Below are positions 1 to 11,247 of a stretch of 64,000 bases of DNA, piece after piece. Below the pieces are notes generated by a model. It made no database searches and was not told where the DNA came from. It worked only from the letters and a program-made list of their open reading frames with translations. Made by a program: the position numbers and the translations under genes. Source of the DNA: Nipponacmea schrenckii (Eukaryota > Mollusca > Gastropoda > Lottiidae); the NCBI GenBank assembly GCA_030562195.1, contig CM060200.1, positions 30,791,023 to 30,855,022 on the forward strand, given 5' to 3'. The first letter of the stretch is position 1. Every line of letters begins with the position of its first letter.

Positions 1-3000
1 AATTGCATAACTTTGTTGCGAATTATCCGATCGCTTTGAAAATTACAGAATATAGAGAAGTCGCCTATAGAAATAAAACCGCATCATAAAAAAATTTTCT
101 ACCACTTCCGGTTCTTGCGTGAGAACTTCCGTTTTTTTAGAACCGCGTTGGGTCACCCAGCTTCCGGTGTATGTAAGAAATCAGTACAAAAGCTATGCAT
201 GTATACTATCAGACATAATAAGAACCGTTTTAGAATAAAAAATCCAAACCGGAAGTGATACTTTATGTGTCATCACAGAACGGTAACATTCAGCAAAATT
301 TTAATAAGTCCGCTAATTTTTATCCGATTTGTCGGATTTGGGTGTTTTTGGAAACCTTGTTACTTTATCTAAAACTTGTTGGGAACAGAATTTTGATTTT
401 CAATTTTTTTTGAAAATTCAAAAGGCCAAATCAAATGACCTTGACCTTCAATGACCCTGAATTTTTTAAGTAGAATGTTCTTGACCTAAGCTATCCACAC
501 ATATGCCTATTATGATCGACAACAATTGTTTTGGTACCCGTTTTAGTTTTTTGAAAATTCTCAAGGCTATATCAAATGACCTTGACCTTCAATGACCATG
601 AATTTTAAAAGCGCATCATAAATTTTTTCTACCACTTCCGGTTTTTACGTGAGAGCTTCCGGTTTTTTAGAACCCTGCTCGGATCTGCACAGATATCAAT
701 AGTAGCTTCCTGTTGAGCCCCAGTCGGTGACGTCATAAAAGACGTTAGATTTAGTGGAATTGCAAGCTACAACATCTATCCATGTTTGATATAGTAGATA
801 AATTTCAACCTCTTGTTTTATTCACAAAAATAAATATTATTGACAATTCTGACCTTAAATATTTTTATGATGGAACCTTAAAAACTTTCTCATTAATATG
901 CAAGTAAATTTAAACTGTGGTGTAACAATATTACATAATAAAACTTGGCGTATATTTTTTGATTTCATAGAGGTTGTTTGCCACTCTCGGAACTGTTCAC
1001 AGTTCTAGTTGTATTTGGATCTCGAATACTTTTTTCTCTTTCTTTCCAGATGAAATATCAAGGCCCATTGTTCGATTTTCTGGTAAGTCCATGAATAAAG
1101 CTAAGGATTTTACCAAGTTGCCGACGATACCAATATTGCTGTTACAACAGAATTATTTTAATGTTTTAAAATTTTAGTTTCTTTTCATTTTTTTCTACAT
1201 ATATTTCATACAGATTTGTTCTTGAACACGACAGTCACCCCCCCCCCCCACTCAGTCGTAACATCCAATAAATAGTCCGTTGTAACATTCTACATTCTAA
1301 AAGTAAAAGTCATATGTTGCATTCTGCATACCTTTAAATCCTATAATGCCCAATAAACTATCAAACGAACATTTTTTTCTTTTTTTTTACTTTTTGACAC
1401 GCTTTAGAATCAAGATTGATCGAGAATGGATCGATCGAGATTGGGCCAACCTTAAGATGTATATATCCCTGAACAGACGCAATGAAGCAAGCGTACAAGA
1501 AGAATTATTCATCTATGAGACGTTTTGATGAAAAGTATGTAGTCAATTGATTCGTCTATGACCACATTAAAACGTCATTTCACTGAGTCAAATACCCAGA
1601 AAAGCAGTTATTATGACTCGTCTATGACAAATTTCTAACGGGTCAATCTGTATTTTAGATTAGTCGGTTAACTCACTGTTGACCCACTGTGAGTCAATAT
1701 TTACTCCTAGATAAGTCATTTTGACTCGTCGGCGAGTCATTTGTTAAATGAGTCAATACACTCACAAATTGCTTGTTATTGAGTATACAGACTCATCTGT
1801 AAATGAGTCCTAAACGAGTGGTTTTATGGAAAAGTCAAAAACTCACGTAAATGAGTACATTTACTCATGATTGTCTTACTTATTTTTCTGCGAGTGGGGC
1901 AATTCCTTGGGGGGAAAAGCGATAATATACAATACTTCACGTAAAATTTGTTTAAAAATACACCAGTACATGTGCATTAAATGGACAGATTTTCAACGTA
2001 CAATTTGTTTATAAAATGGACATAATATAGTTCCCGCGGCCCTGCACCCAACCGCTGAAAAAAATAAAAAAATAAAAAGGGTACACCCGCGCATCTCAAA
2101 CAAACCGAAACGCCGTACACCTTCCACAGCCATGCACCCGAACGCCAGAAAATAGATATTATCTATTCTTCGGCGATCAAACACACAACCGCAAAAAAAT
2201 ACTTAAAATAGTATATAATTAACATACAATTTTAAACTTGGCCAATAAGAGCTCTATTCATCAGTAAACATACCTGCTGCCATAAATGACATAAAAAGAT
2301 AAATTAAAATCAAAGAAACTAAGTAATTATCCATTAAGATGCATTTGACATAGTTCTGTGAGTTTTCCAGATTTTAAGGTATTCAATTACTTAATGATAC
2401 CAGATAACTTCACTGATGAATATATACGCATACTGACCATTCTTGGGAACTAAAATTGTATGTTCATGCTAAGATGCAGCATGCCTTTAAATGTGTCTCG
2501 ATAATACAAGAGCGGCAAAAATCACTTAATTATTATGATAAATGTTCAACTTGCTATCCAGATGCATACGGCCACTAATTCCTAGTACATTTTGTAGGTG
2601 TAGCTTGTGCATCCGTCCAGAAAAAGTGAAAAGCTTATGTCTATGAACACAGCATAGATGCACCTTAGACATTGTGTGTTGTATTCTAACAATTTGATTT
2701 GTCGTGCTTTCTAAGCAATATCGGAGACAATTTGCTACCATCGTTTCGAGGCTTTTAATGTGGATGTAAGGCTAAGGGGTTTACAGGACTGGTTTGTGAG
2801 GGATCTTCAACATTGAGTGCTTGACTTTATCCTTTTCCGCTTTACTGTCCTTTTTTGCTTTCTGTTTTTCCCTCTCCCTATAGTGTGTCCCTATATATCA
2901 CTACAGGGAATTTGTGTGAAGATTGGGTGCCATTTATTGATTTGGCATCGGCTCAGATATCTGATCTGGGTATATGATAAGATCTTCTACTTTTTCCAGG

Positions 3001-3049
3001 TATAGATGGTATGCGCTTCTCGAAAAAAAAAATCCATATCGCAGACGTT
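1..3049. repeat. 3.05-kb direct repeat, copy A (runs off window start)
   Basis: Copy A of a long non-coding repeat that recurs almost unchanged at 3915-6961. The two copies differ by scattered substitutions and small indels, including about 18 bp near base 73 that copy B lacks. The short ORFs inside are duplicated together with the DNA and resemble no protein. The repeat contains CCGGAAGT words, an AAGGTCA-type stretch, a C-run near 1240 and a cluster of TGACTC/GAGTCA words at 1534-1890. Parts recur inverted at 9118-9287 and 10511-11247, so it belongs to a dispersed family. The inverted copy carries a Helentron-type endonuclease remnant, which suggests a rolling-circle element; this is inference. 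Confidence 0.85.
1534..1890. repeat. Cluster of TGACTC/GAGTCA words (copy A)
   Basis: About 350 bp packed with GAGTCA, TGACTC and close variants on both strands (for example near 1581, 1613, 1695, 1722 and 1735). TGAGTCA is the known binding word of AP-1/bZIP factors, but no function is shown here. The same cluster is repeated at 5442-5802. Confidence 0.6.
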
Positions 3050-3914
3050 TTAATCGTTACGTCTATTTTTAAAATTTCCCGTCAGTTCTATTTTTAAAAC
3101 TATTGGGGTTTTCCCCATCTATTTTTAGATCTGATGTCATGATACGTTACAACTACGTATTAAGGTTTTCCCCAGTCTATTTTTAGATCGTGACATCACG
3201 TGATACCTCTCGACCAATCAACGTCCTGTACCTGTAGTAACCCGCTTACTACTCTAACTACTGATGCGTAAAATTTTTAGTTTTATATATATATAATTTT
3301 CAAACCAAATTTCTATACCATTTACGAGTTGGGCTAGGGAGCTTCCCGAAAAAAAAAAGTCTAATGAAAACAAAGAGTGGCAAATTTCAAATTTTCCCCT
3401 TAAAAAATTTAAATAATCATTGGTTGAAATAAAAAGATCTGCGATCTTCACCTTCGAAGCATATCGATAAATTTTAGAAATGTTTTTTGTTTGTATTCAA
3501 AATTCTCTCAAATTCCGCACAAGAGAAATAATTTTTTACTAAGTCCTAAATGAGACGATTCGTTAAAGCGTCAACACGTTCATATTATTATAAGTCAATC
3601 AGTTGGTGAATATAAAATGGGTCGTATACGGGTCAAATACAACCTAGTTAAAATTTTCAGAATAAAGGGGTTGATATTGTTATAGTACATGTATTTTAAT
3701 TGAGTGGCAAATTAGTAATTTGCAAATTAGAAATTTGCCACTCTTTGTTTTCATAAGACTTTTTTTTTTTCGGGAAGCTCCCTAGCCGAACTCGAAAATG
3801 GTATAGAAATTTGGTTTGAAAAATACGATAAGATACGTACTGGAATAGAAAATGAATATATAAAACAAAATTTTTAGGCATCAGTAGTTAGTAATTGCAT
3901 AATAATAATTGAAT
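3050..3914. repeat. Spacer between the direct repeats, with an inverted repeat pair
   Basis: No gene is visible. Bases about 3260-3390 and 3703-3890 are inverted copies of one another. Both contain a short hairpin (GGGAAGCTCCC), an A/T homopolymer of about 10 bases and a GAGTGGCAAATT palindromic segment. The same hairpin-plus-A-run block ends the inverted copy at 11247 and recurs near 16845, and the GAGTGGCAAATT segment recurs at 18205-18246. This looks like the terminus of a mobile repeat family. Confidence 0.6.
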
Positions 3915-6900
3915 AATTGCATAACTTTGTTGCTAATTATCCGATCGCTTTGAAAATTACAGAATATAGAGAAGTCGCATCATAAAAAAATTTCTACCAC
4001 TTCCGGTTCTTGCGTGAGAACTTCCGTTTTTTTAGAACCGCGTTGGGTCACCCAGCTTCCGGTGTATGTAAGAAATCAGTACAAAAGCTATGCATGTATA
4101 CTATCAGACATAATAAGAACCGTTTTAGAATAAAAAATCCAAACCGGAAGTGATACTTTATGTGTCATCACAGAACGGTAACATTCAGCAAAATTTTAAT
4201 AAGTCCGCTAATTTTTATCCGATTTGTCGGATTTGGGTGTTTTTGGAAACCTTGTTACTTTATCTAAAACTTGTTGGGAACAGAATTTTGATTTTCAATT
4301 TTTTTTGAAAATTCAAAAGGCCAAATCAAATGACCTTGACCTTCAATGACCCTGAATTTTTTCAAGTAGAATGTTCTTGACCTAAGCTATCCACACATAT
4401 GCCTATTATGATCGACAACAATTGTTTTGGTACCCGTTTTAGTTTTTGGAAAATTCTCAAGGCTATATCAAATGACCTTGACCTTCAATGACCATGAATT
4501 TTAAAAGAGCATCATAAATTTTTTCTACCACTTTCGGTTTTTACGTGAGAGCTTCCGGTTTTTTAGAACCCTGCTGGGATCTGCACAGATATCAATAGTA
4601 GCTTCCTGTTGAGCCCCAGTCGGTGACGTCATAAAAGACGTTAGATTTAGTGGAATTGCAAGCTACAACATCTATCCATGTTTGATATAGTAGATAAATT
4701 TCAACCTCTTGTTTTATTCACAAAAATAAATATTATTGACAATTCTGACCTTAAATATTTTTATGATGGAACCTTAAAAACTTTCTCATTAATATGCAAT
4801 TAACTTTAAACTGTGGTGTAACAATATTACCAAATAAAACTTCGCGTATATTTTATGATTTCATAGAGGTTGTTTGCCACTCTCGGAACTGTTCACAGTT
4901 CTAGTTGTATTTGGATCTCGAATACTTTTTTGTCTTTCTTTCCAGATGAAATATCAAGGCCCATTGTTCGATTTTCTGGTAAGTCCATGAATAAAGCTAA
5001 GGATTTTACCAAGTTGCCGACGATACCAATATTGCTGTTACAACAGAATTATTTTAATGTTTTAAAATTTTAGTTTCTTTTCATTTTTTTCTACATATAT
5101 TTCATACAGATTTGTTCTTGAACACGACAGTCACCCTCCCCCCCCCCACTCAGTCGTAACATCCAATAAATAGTTCGTTGTAACATTCTACATTCTAAAA
5201 GTAAAAGTCATATGTTGCATTCTGCATACCTTTAAATACTATAATGCCCAATAAACTATCAAACGAACATGTTTTTCTTTTTTTTTACTTTTTGACACGC
5301 TTTAGAATCAAGATTGATCGAGAATGGATCGATCGAGATTGGGCCAACCTTAAGATGTATATATCCCTGAACAGACGCAATGAAGCAAGCGTACAAGAAG
5401 AATTATTCATCTATGAGACGTTTTGATGAAAAGTATGACTTTACTCCTATGTAGTCAATTGATTCGTCTATGACCACATTAAAACGTCATTTCACTGAGT
5501 CAAACACCCAGAAAAGCAGTTATTATGACTCGTCTATGACAACTTTCTAACGGGTCAATCTGTATTTTAGATTAGTCGGTTAACTCACTGTTGACCCACT
5601 GTGAGTCAATATTTACTCCTAGATAAGTCATTTTGACTCGTCGGCGAGTCATTTGTTAAATGAGTCAATACACTCACAAATTGCTTGTTATTGAGTATAC
5701 AGACTCATCTGTAAATGAGTCCTAAACGAGTGGTTTTATGGAAAAGTCAAAAACTCACGTAAATGAGTACATTTACTCATGATTGTCTTACTTATTTTTC
5801 TGCGAGTGGGGCAATTCCTTGGGGGGAAAAGCGATAATATACAATACTTCACGTAAAATTTGTTTAAAAATACACCAGTACATGTGCATTAAATGGACAG
5901 ATTTTCAACGTACAATTTGTTTATAAAATGGACATAATATAGTTCCCGCGGCCATGCACCCAACCGCTGAAAAAAATAAAAAAAATAAAAAAGGTACACC
6001 CGCGCATCTCAAACAAACCGAAACGCCGTACACCTTCCACAGCCATGCACCCGAACGCCAGAAAATAGATATTATCTATTCTTCGGCGATCAAACACACA
6101 ACCGCAAAAAAAACTTAAAATAGTATATAATTAACATACAATTTTAAACTTGGCCAATAAGAGCTCTATTCATCAGTAAACATACCTGCTGCCATAAATG
6201 ACATAAAAAGATAAATTAAAATCAAAGAAACTAAGTAATTATCCATTAAGATGCATTTGACATAGTTCTGTGAGTTTTCCAGATTTTAAGGTATTCAATT
6301 ACTTAATGATACCAGATAACTTCACTGATGAATATATACGCATACTGACCATTCTTGGGAACTAAAATTGTATGTTCATGCTAAGATGCAGCATGCCTTT
6401 AAATGTGTCTCGATAATACAAGAGCGGCAAAAATCACTTAATTATTATGATAAATGTTCAACTTGCTATCCAGATGCATACGGCCACTAATTCCTAGTAC
6501 ATTTTGTAGGTGTAGCTTGTGCATCCGTCCAGAAAAAGTGAAAAGCTTATGTCTATGAACACAGCATAGATGCACCTTAGACATTGTGTGTTGTATTCTA
6601 ACAATTTGATTTGTCGTGCTTTCTAAGCAATATCGGAGACAATTTGCTACCATCGTTTCGAGGCTTTTAATGTGGATGTAAGGCTAAGGGGTTTACAGGA
6701 CTGGTTTGTGAGGGATCTTCAACATTGAGTGCTTGACTTTATCCTTTTCCGCTTTACTGTCCTTTTTTGCTTTCTGTTTTTCCCTCTCCCTATAGTGTGT
6801 CCCTATATATCACTACAGGGAATTTGTGTGAAGATTGGGTGCCATTTATTGATTTGGCATCGGCTCAGATATCTGATCTGGGTATATGATAAGATCTTCT

Positions 6901-6961
6901 ACTTTTTCCAGGTATAGATGGTATGCGCTTCTCGAAAAAAAAAATCCATATCGCAGACGTT
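3915..6961. repeat. 3.05-kb direct repeat, copy B
   Basis: Second, complete copy of the repeat seen at 1-3049, in the same orientation. It ends exactly where copy A ends (shared up to GCAGACGTT, then the two diverge). Its 5' side is extended by the block at 3766-3914, which is also present in the inverted copy ending at 11247. No coding potential is recognised; internal ORFs of 60-71 codons are conserved only because the DNA is duplicated. Confidence 0.85.
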
Positions 6962-7134
6962 GAGTATTGAGAGACTTCTTCAATGGTTTCTTTTGTCTTG
7001 ATGTTGTGTTTTTCTTCTGTGGCTTGTTCCGTCACGACACATCGGGGCGGAACATGGCTTTCCTGTAGTAGTTCTTCTGTACAACCGGAACTGATGCAAG
7101 ACTGTCACAAATTGTTTTCTGTTCTGATCTGCTC
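6962..7134. other. Unique stretch after direct repeat copy B
   Basis: No recognisable gene. On the minus strand one frame from about 7105 down to 6962 stays open for about 48 codons with a charged, Cys-containing composition. It matches no family I know and is cut by the repeat boundary at 6961, so I do not call it a gene. Confidence 0.3.
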
Positions 7135-7465
7135 TAACACCAGAAATTTGACATAGAAAATTGGCTAAAATAAGCAAAATTCGGCTCAAAAGTGTGTGCT
7201 TTGAATTTTAATGATTCGAATTTTTTAACTGCTATCAAGTTTGAAGTTGATGATTTTTCGATGAACTGTTTTCGAGTTATTGCACTTAACTTTGTAAAAT
7301 CGCGTCTTAAATGTATTATGGGTGCAATAGAAACTGCAATTTTCAATAGATTTTGATGAAACTTTGTTTGAGTATTGGCAATGTATATTTTGAGTTATTG
7401 CCCTATTTATTATTCAAATTCAATGCTGCCAGTGGACGTATATTACTATGCCTGGCAAGCTATCT
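7135..7465 (-). repeat. Dispersed tandem-module repeat (GATAGCTTGCCAGGC family), inverted copy
   Basis: The reverse complement begins with GATAGCTTGCCAGGCA and AATATACGTCCAC. It continues with modules of the type 'GGCAATAACTC...AAGTTTCATCAAAATC...TTGAAAATTGCAG'. The same head and modules recur at 19135-19745, 40990-42418, 43040-43380 and 59372-60398. Non-coding. Confidence 0.65.
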
Positions 7466-8452
7466 TTTTTTTATCTTTGCTCATTTAACAATGCGCCACA
7501 ATCCGTTTTGAAAAAATGTTGCTGTAACGAAAACAAAGCATTGCACTACAAAAATCACTAATATACCTACACAATTTATTTCACAATTTTTTTTTAATTT
7601 GAAATGAATTTTTGGTTGTTCGGATTCAAGCAAAAAACTTTCCAAAATGTGTAATGTGTATCGGGGACATCAAGTTGCAGACGTTTATGGTTCCTGTAAT
7701 TCCCCTAAAACTAAGTGTTTTATGACGTTACTAATCTACAAATCTTTACCATTAAGTGATTTGCTACAATATTTCCAAGGTCGGAGAATATAGCCCGATT
7801 GAATGGATGGTGTAAGTTATAATGGTTCGAATTACTAATTTCAATATTTTAGGATAATACTCACAGGTTCATCCTCGAGGTAGATGAAAAGATTCATTGG
7901 AAGTGATTTAAGACCAGTATTTCATTTTTGAATTGATACACAGATGTATAGACAAATGAAGTAAAACAAGGCAATATATATAGTTTTGTGGCAAATTATC
8001 TTTGGTTTCCTATTCAATAACTAGTAATGGAATATTGAATTAGAAACGTTAATTTATGACTAAGTTATAAACATGATTATTCTTGTGTATTGAAAGGCTT
8101 CGGTCATACTGGAAGATGGATGTTACATTTTATAAGATAAGTATTGACCTATAAACAGACCAAGAATAGTGTAAATTATAACTGTAATATTTTAGGCAAT
8201 GTAAAGAAAGATAAGATAGCAAGATAGCAGAACTTATTAACACAACTATCTCAACAATTTGAACTAAAATGTGTCTTATAAATTTTATGTTATTTTTGTT
8301 TAATTATTTTCACTCCTTTTACATTGGAATTAATTTGCACACGGTTATATAATATATTTTAACAACAGAAATCGAACAATTAAAAGTACAACATAACAAA
8401 GTTTCAAGAATTCGGAAATGAAATACAAAATATAGGGTCAAATCTATCTTAC
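7466..8452. other. AT-rich non-coding stretch (start of the GalNAc-transferase first intron)
   Basis: I see no ORF, exon or repeat here that I can name. It follows the splice donor of the exon at 8453-8940 on the minus strand, so it is probably intronic. I searched it for the conserved catalytic-domain motifs expected in the next exon and found none. Confidence 0.5.
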
Positions 8453-8940
8453 CCCGGAAGTCTTGCGTCTGGAACATGTCTGTTTACTGGAATCAAATCG
8501 CTAGCATACACATTAATTTGGAAATGCTCTGTTAGCCGCTCCACTATTTCTTTTTCTGGTGCAACAAAAGTCAGTCCTCTCCCATTTTCACCGGCTAACA
8601 TAGAATCATGATCATCATAAAAATCAATTAGAGGATTTCCAGTCGAAATCTTTGAACTTTTACGAAATTCTTCTGCAGTTAATCTTACTTTCATATTTCC
8701 CAATCCCTTTTCAAAAAATCTATATAACATTAGATCCAACGTTGGTTCGTATTGTTGAAAATTTCGTGGAATAGATCTATTTTTCCGTTTAAATATGTGT
8801 GTAGTTTGCTGAGAATTCAAGTCATATTTTTCGAAATCATAGAATTTATAAGTCACATTATTATATAACAGAAATACAGCCAAACTCCCAAACACAAGCA
8901 GCAAACTACATCTAAATAACAAGCGGTTAAATGCACGCAT
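8453..8940 (-). CDS. Polypeptide N-acetylgalactosaminyltransferase, first coding exon (partial gene)
   Basis: The exon encodes about 162 residues from an ATG at 8940 to a GT donor (GGTAAGAT) at 8452-8451, where the frame would otherwise meet a stop. Residues about 7-26 form a hydrophobic signal-anchor, as expected for a type II Golgi membrane enzyme. After a stem region, the segment GENGRGLTFVAP and then NVYASDLIPVNRHVPDAR closely match the conserved entry into the catalytic domain of the pp-GalNAc-transferase (GT27) family, which start mucin-type O-glycosylation by adding GalNAc to Ser/Thr. The glycosyltransferase domain and the ricin-type lectin domain must lie in later exons; none is visible down to base 1, so the first intron is probably longer than 8.4 kb. 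The subfamily cannot be assigned from this exon. Confidence 0.78.
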
Positions 8941-9007
8941 TATTACAGCTTGTAGTTCCGAGATTGATAAAACACAATAAACATGTTCACTTTACATTAC
9001 AAAACAA

Positions 9008-9014
9008 TTATATA
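9008..9014 (-). promoter_or_regulatory. Possible TATA box for the GalNAc-transferase gene
   Basis: TATATAA on the minus strand, about 68 bases upstream of the ATG at 8940. This spacing would give a short 5' UTR. Position and sequence are the only support. Confidence 0.3.
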
Positions 9015-9117
9015 AAGTCTATAAAGGACATGCGAGTCTAAAGCGAAATTATCACGACACTCTGAGGACTTTAACCCAGTTATGATAAGGATAATTTTCT
9101 TTTTCTGGAGATTTATT

Positions 9118-9287
9118 ATGTAATATTGTTACATCACAGTTTAAAAGTTAATTACATATTAATGAGAAAGTTTTTAAGGTTCTATCATAAAAATATTTAA
9201 GGTCAGAATTGTCAATAATATTTATTTTTGTGAATAAAACAAGAGGTTGAAATTTATCTACTATATCAAACATGGATAGATGTTGTT
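9118..9287 (-). repeat. Inverted fragment of the 3.05-kb repeat
   Basis: Reverse complement of about 773-932 in copy A (4670-4829 in copy B), with few differences. Together with 10511-11247 it frames the endonuclease remnant at 9848-10500, so all three probably belong to one rearranged element on the minus strand. Confidence 0.75.
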
Positions 9288-9847
9288 AGGTTAAAATAAA
9301 AACTACATAATCAGATATCAACTTGTTCATTGTTGTATAACCCATTTAATATTAAGCAATTGCAATTTCTGTTTACAAAATATTTTTAGGTTGTCGAAAT
9401 ACATTCATAGATGTAAGCAATTTTAGTTTAAGTATTGTTGTTGTTAACTATTCTTGTTAATGATTTTTTTAATGGTCCGATTGAACGCGGCTCTTGCTCA
9501 AAGTTGACTTTTCATTATTTGTTTTTTGAATACTCATTTGGAGGCACGATTCAAATATTTTCTTTCCCACCCTCCTCTCCCGATTTTGTTTCCGTTAGTA
9601 TGTATTCGAATGGTTTGAGCAAGGATATTGTTGAAAAAATAATCTGAATCCAATTATTGATTTGTAGTAATTGTATATAGTTAAGTTAAATCCTGTGGTT
9701 TTTTAATTACTAGTACTTATTTTTCTCAATTGCAAATCGTACTGTATTTTTTTTACATATATTAACATAGATTATCTATTAGAATACGCTTAATTTGATT
9801 ATAAATAACAAGAAAATGTAAGTTAAAGGGTAGATTAATCGTTATTA
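9288..9847. other. AT-rich non-coding stretch in the rearranged element
   Basis: No gene seen. The 70-codon plus-strand ORF at 9435 has no recognisable family. The region lies between the inverted repeat fragment and the endonuclease remnant and may be the 3' part of the same mobile element. Confidence 0.35.
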
Positions 9848-10500
9848 TTACCGTATAGTTTTTTGTATAACCTCGTGGTAGCTATAATAAACAGGTATAC
9901 GAGATATTTTGACATTGTGTGTCGGTATGTTTCTACTGATATAAACATGATCTATAAGTGTACCACCTTCGGTAGTGTAATGCTGGACAAGTTGTTGGAA
10001 GCCAAATGTTTTAAAACAATTCTCTATAGACAAATGTCCTTCCAATATGTTTTGATTGAAATATCCCATGATAATATAATCTGAACCAGATTCTTCTATT
10101 TCAACCAGTAACTTCTGTAAAATTGGTAGAAACAAATCTAATCTATAAACAGGAGGCCTGTAGATCACGATAACGTTAAGATTTTTTTCTGGGATATTAA
10201 AGGCAATATGCTCTATATTTAGAACTCCTAATTTCAAAATAGTATAATTCAGGTTTTCTTTAAGATATAGACCTACTCCGAAATGGTCCTTTTGTTTTAA
10301 AAATTCAAAATCTTTATTGGTAGAATAGCTATTCTTCGAGGATTATGATGAAAACGAAAACCATTTAACTTTAGTTTTGCCGGTGTTATAGAATTATTTA
10401 GCCAGGATTCTGTTAAACAAATAATATTTCCTCCTAAAATTTTTGTGTGGTTTTGAAGATCCTGTATATGAATATTTAAACCTTGAACATTGTGGAGAAA
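9848..10500 (-). pseudogene. Helentron/LINE-type endonuclease domain, broken fragment
   Basis: On the minus strand, a first segment (about 10497-10330) reads in an endonuclease-like frame with NVQGLNIHIQDL and ICLTESWL. After a frameshift near 10320-10335, a second segment (10237-9848) continues with VIVIYRPP, an IIMGYFN block (the usual GDFN with Asp replaced by Tyr), a GTLIDHVY block and a late Ser/His region. This order is that of the exonuclease-endonuclease-phosphatase fold of LINE retrotransposons and of the C-terminal endonuclease of Helentrons. There is no reverse transcriptase or helicase nearby. Frameshift, lost Asp and missing ends make it a dead fragment. A Helentron origin is preferred because the flanks belong to a repeat family without LINE features; this is inference. 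Confidence 0.6.
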
Positions 10501-10510
10501 TAGCCTTGTG

Positions 10511-11247
10511 AATTTTCAAAAAACTAAAACGGGTACCAAAAAAATTGTTGTCGATCATAATAGGCAAATGTGTGGATAGCTTAGGTCAAGAACATTCTAC
10601 TTGAAAAAATTCAGGGTCATTGAAGGTCAAGGTCATTTGATTTGGCCTTTTGAATTTTCAAAAAAATTCAATCGGGAATTAAAAATATTCAAATTTGAAA
10701 ATCAAAATTCTGTTCCCAACAAGTTTTAGATAAAGTAACAAGGTTTCGAAAAACACCAAAATCGGACAAATCGGATAAAAATTAGCGGACTTATTAAAAT
10801 TTTGCTGAATGTTACCGTTCTGTGATGACACATAAAGTATCACTTCCGGTTTGGATTTTTTATTCTAAAAGGGTTCTTATTATGTCAGATAGTATACATG
10901 TATAGCTTTTGTACTGATTTCTTACATACACCGGAAGCTGGGTGACCCAACGCGGTTCTAAAAAACCGGAAGTTCTCACGCAAGAACCGGAAGTGGTAGA
11001 CATTTTTTTATGATGCGGTTTTATTTCTATAGGCGACTTCTCTATATTCTGTAATTTTCAAAGCGATCGGATAATTAGCAACAAAGTTATGCAATTATTC
11101 AATTATTATTATGCAATTACTACTGATGCGTAAAAATTTTAGTTTTATATATTCATTTTCTATTCCAGTACGTATCTTATCGTATTTTTCAAACCAAATT
11201 TCTATACCATTTTCGAGTTCGGCTAGGGAGCTTCCCGAAAAAAAAAA
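10511..11247 (-). repeat. Inverted copy of the 5' part of the 3.05-kb repeat
   Basis: Reverse complement of about 3766-4460, ending at 11247 in the GGGAGCTTCCC hairpin and an A-run. It joins the endonuclease fragment directly at about 10500, in place of the sequence found at the equivalent point of copies A and B. Confidence 0.75.

Noticed and set aside
974..7346. Repeated ORFs of 60-71 codons (for example 974-1177/4870-5073, 2526-2741/6438-6653, 2817-3005/6729-6917)
   Set aside because: They are identical only because the DNA is duplicated. They have no recognisable domain, lie on both strands of a non-coding repeat and are interrupted in the inverted copy.
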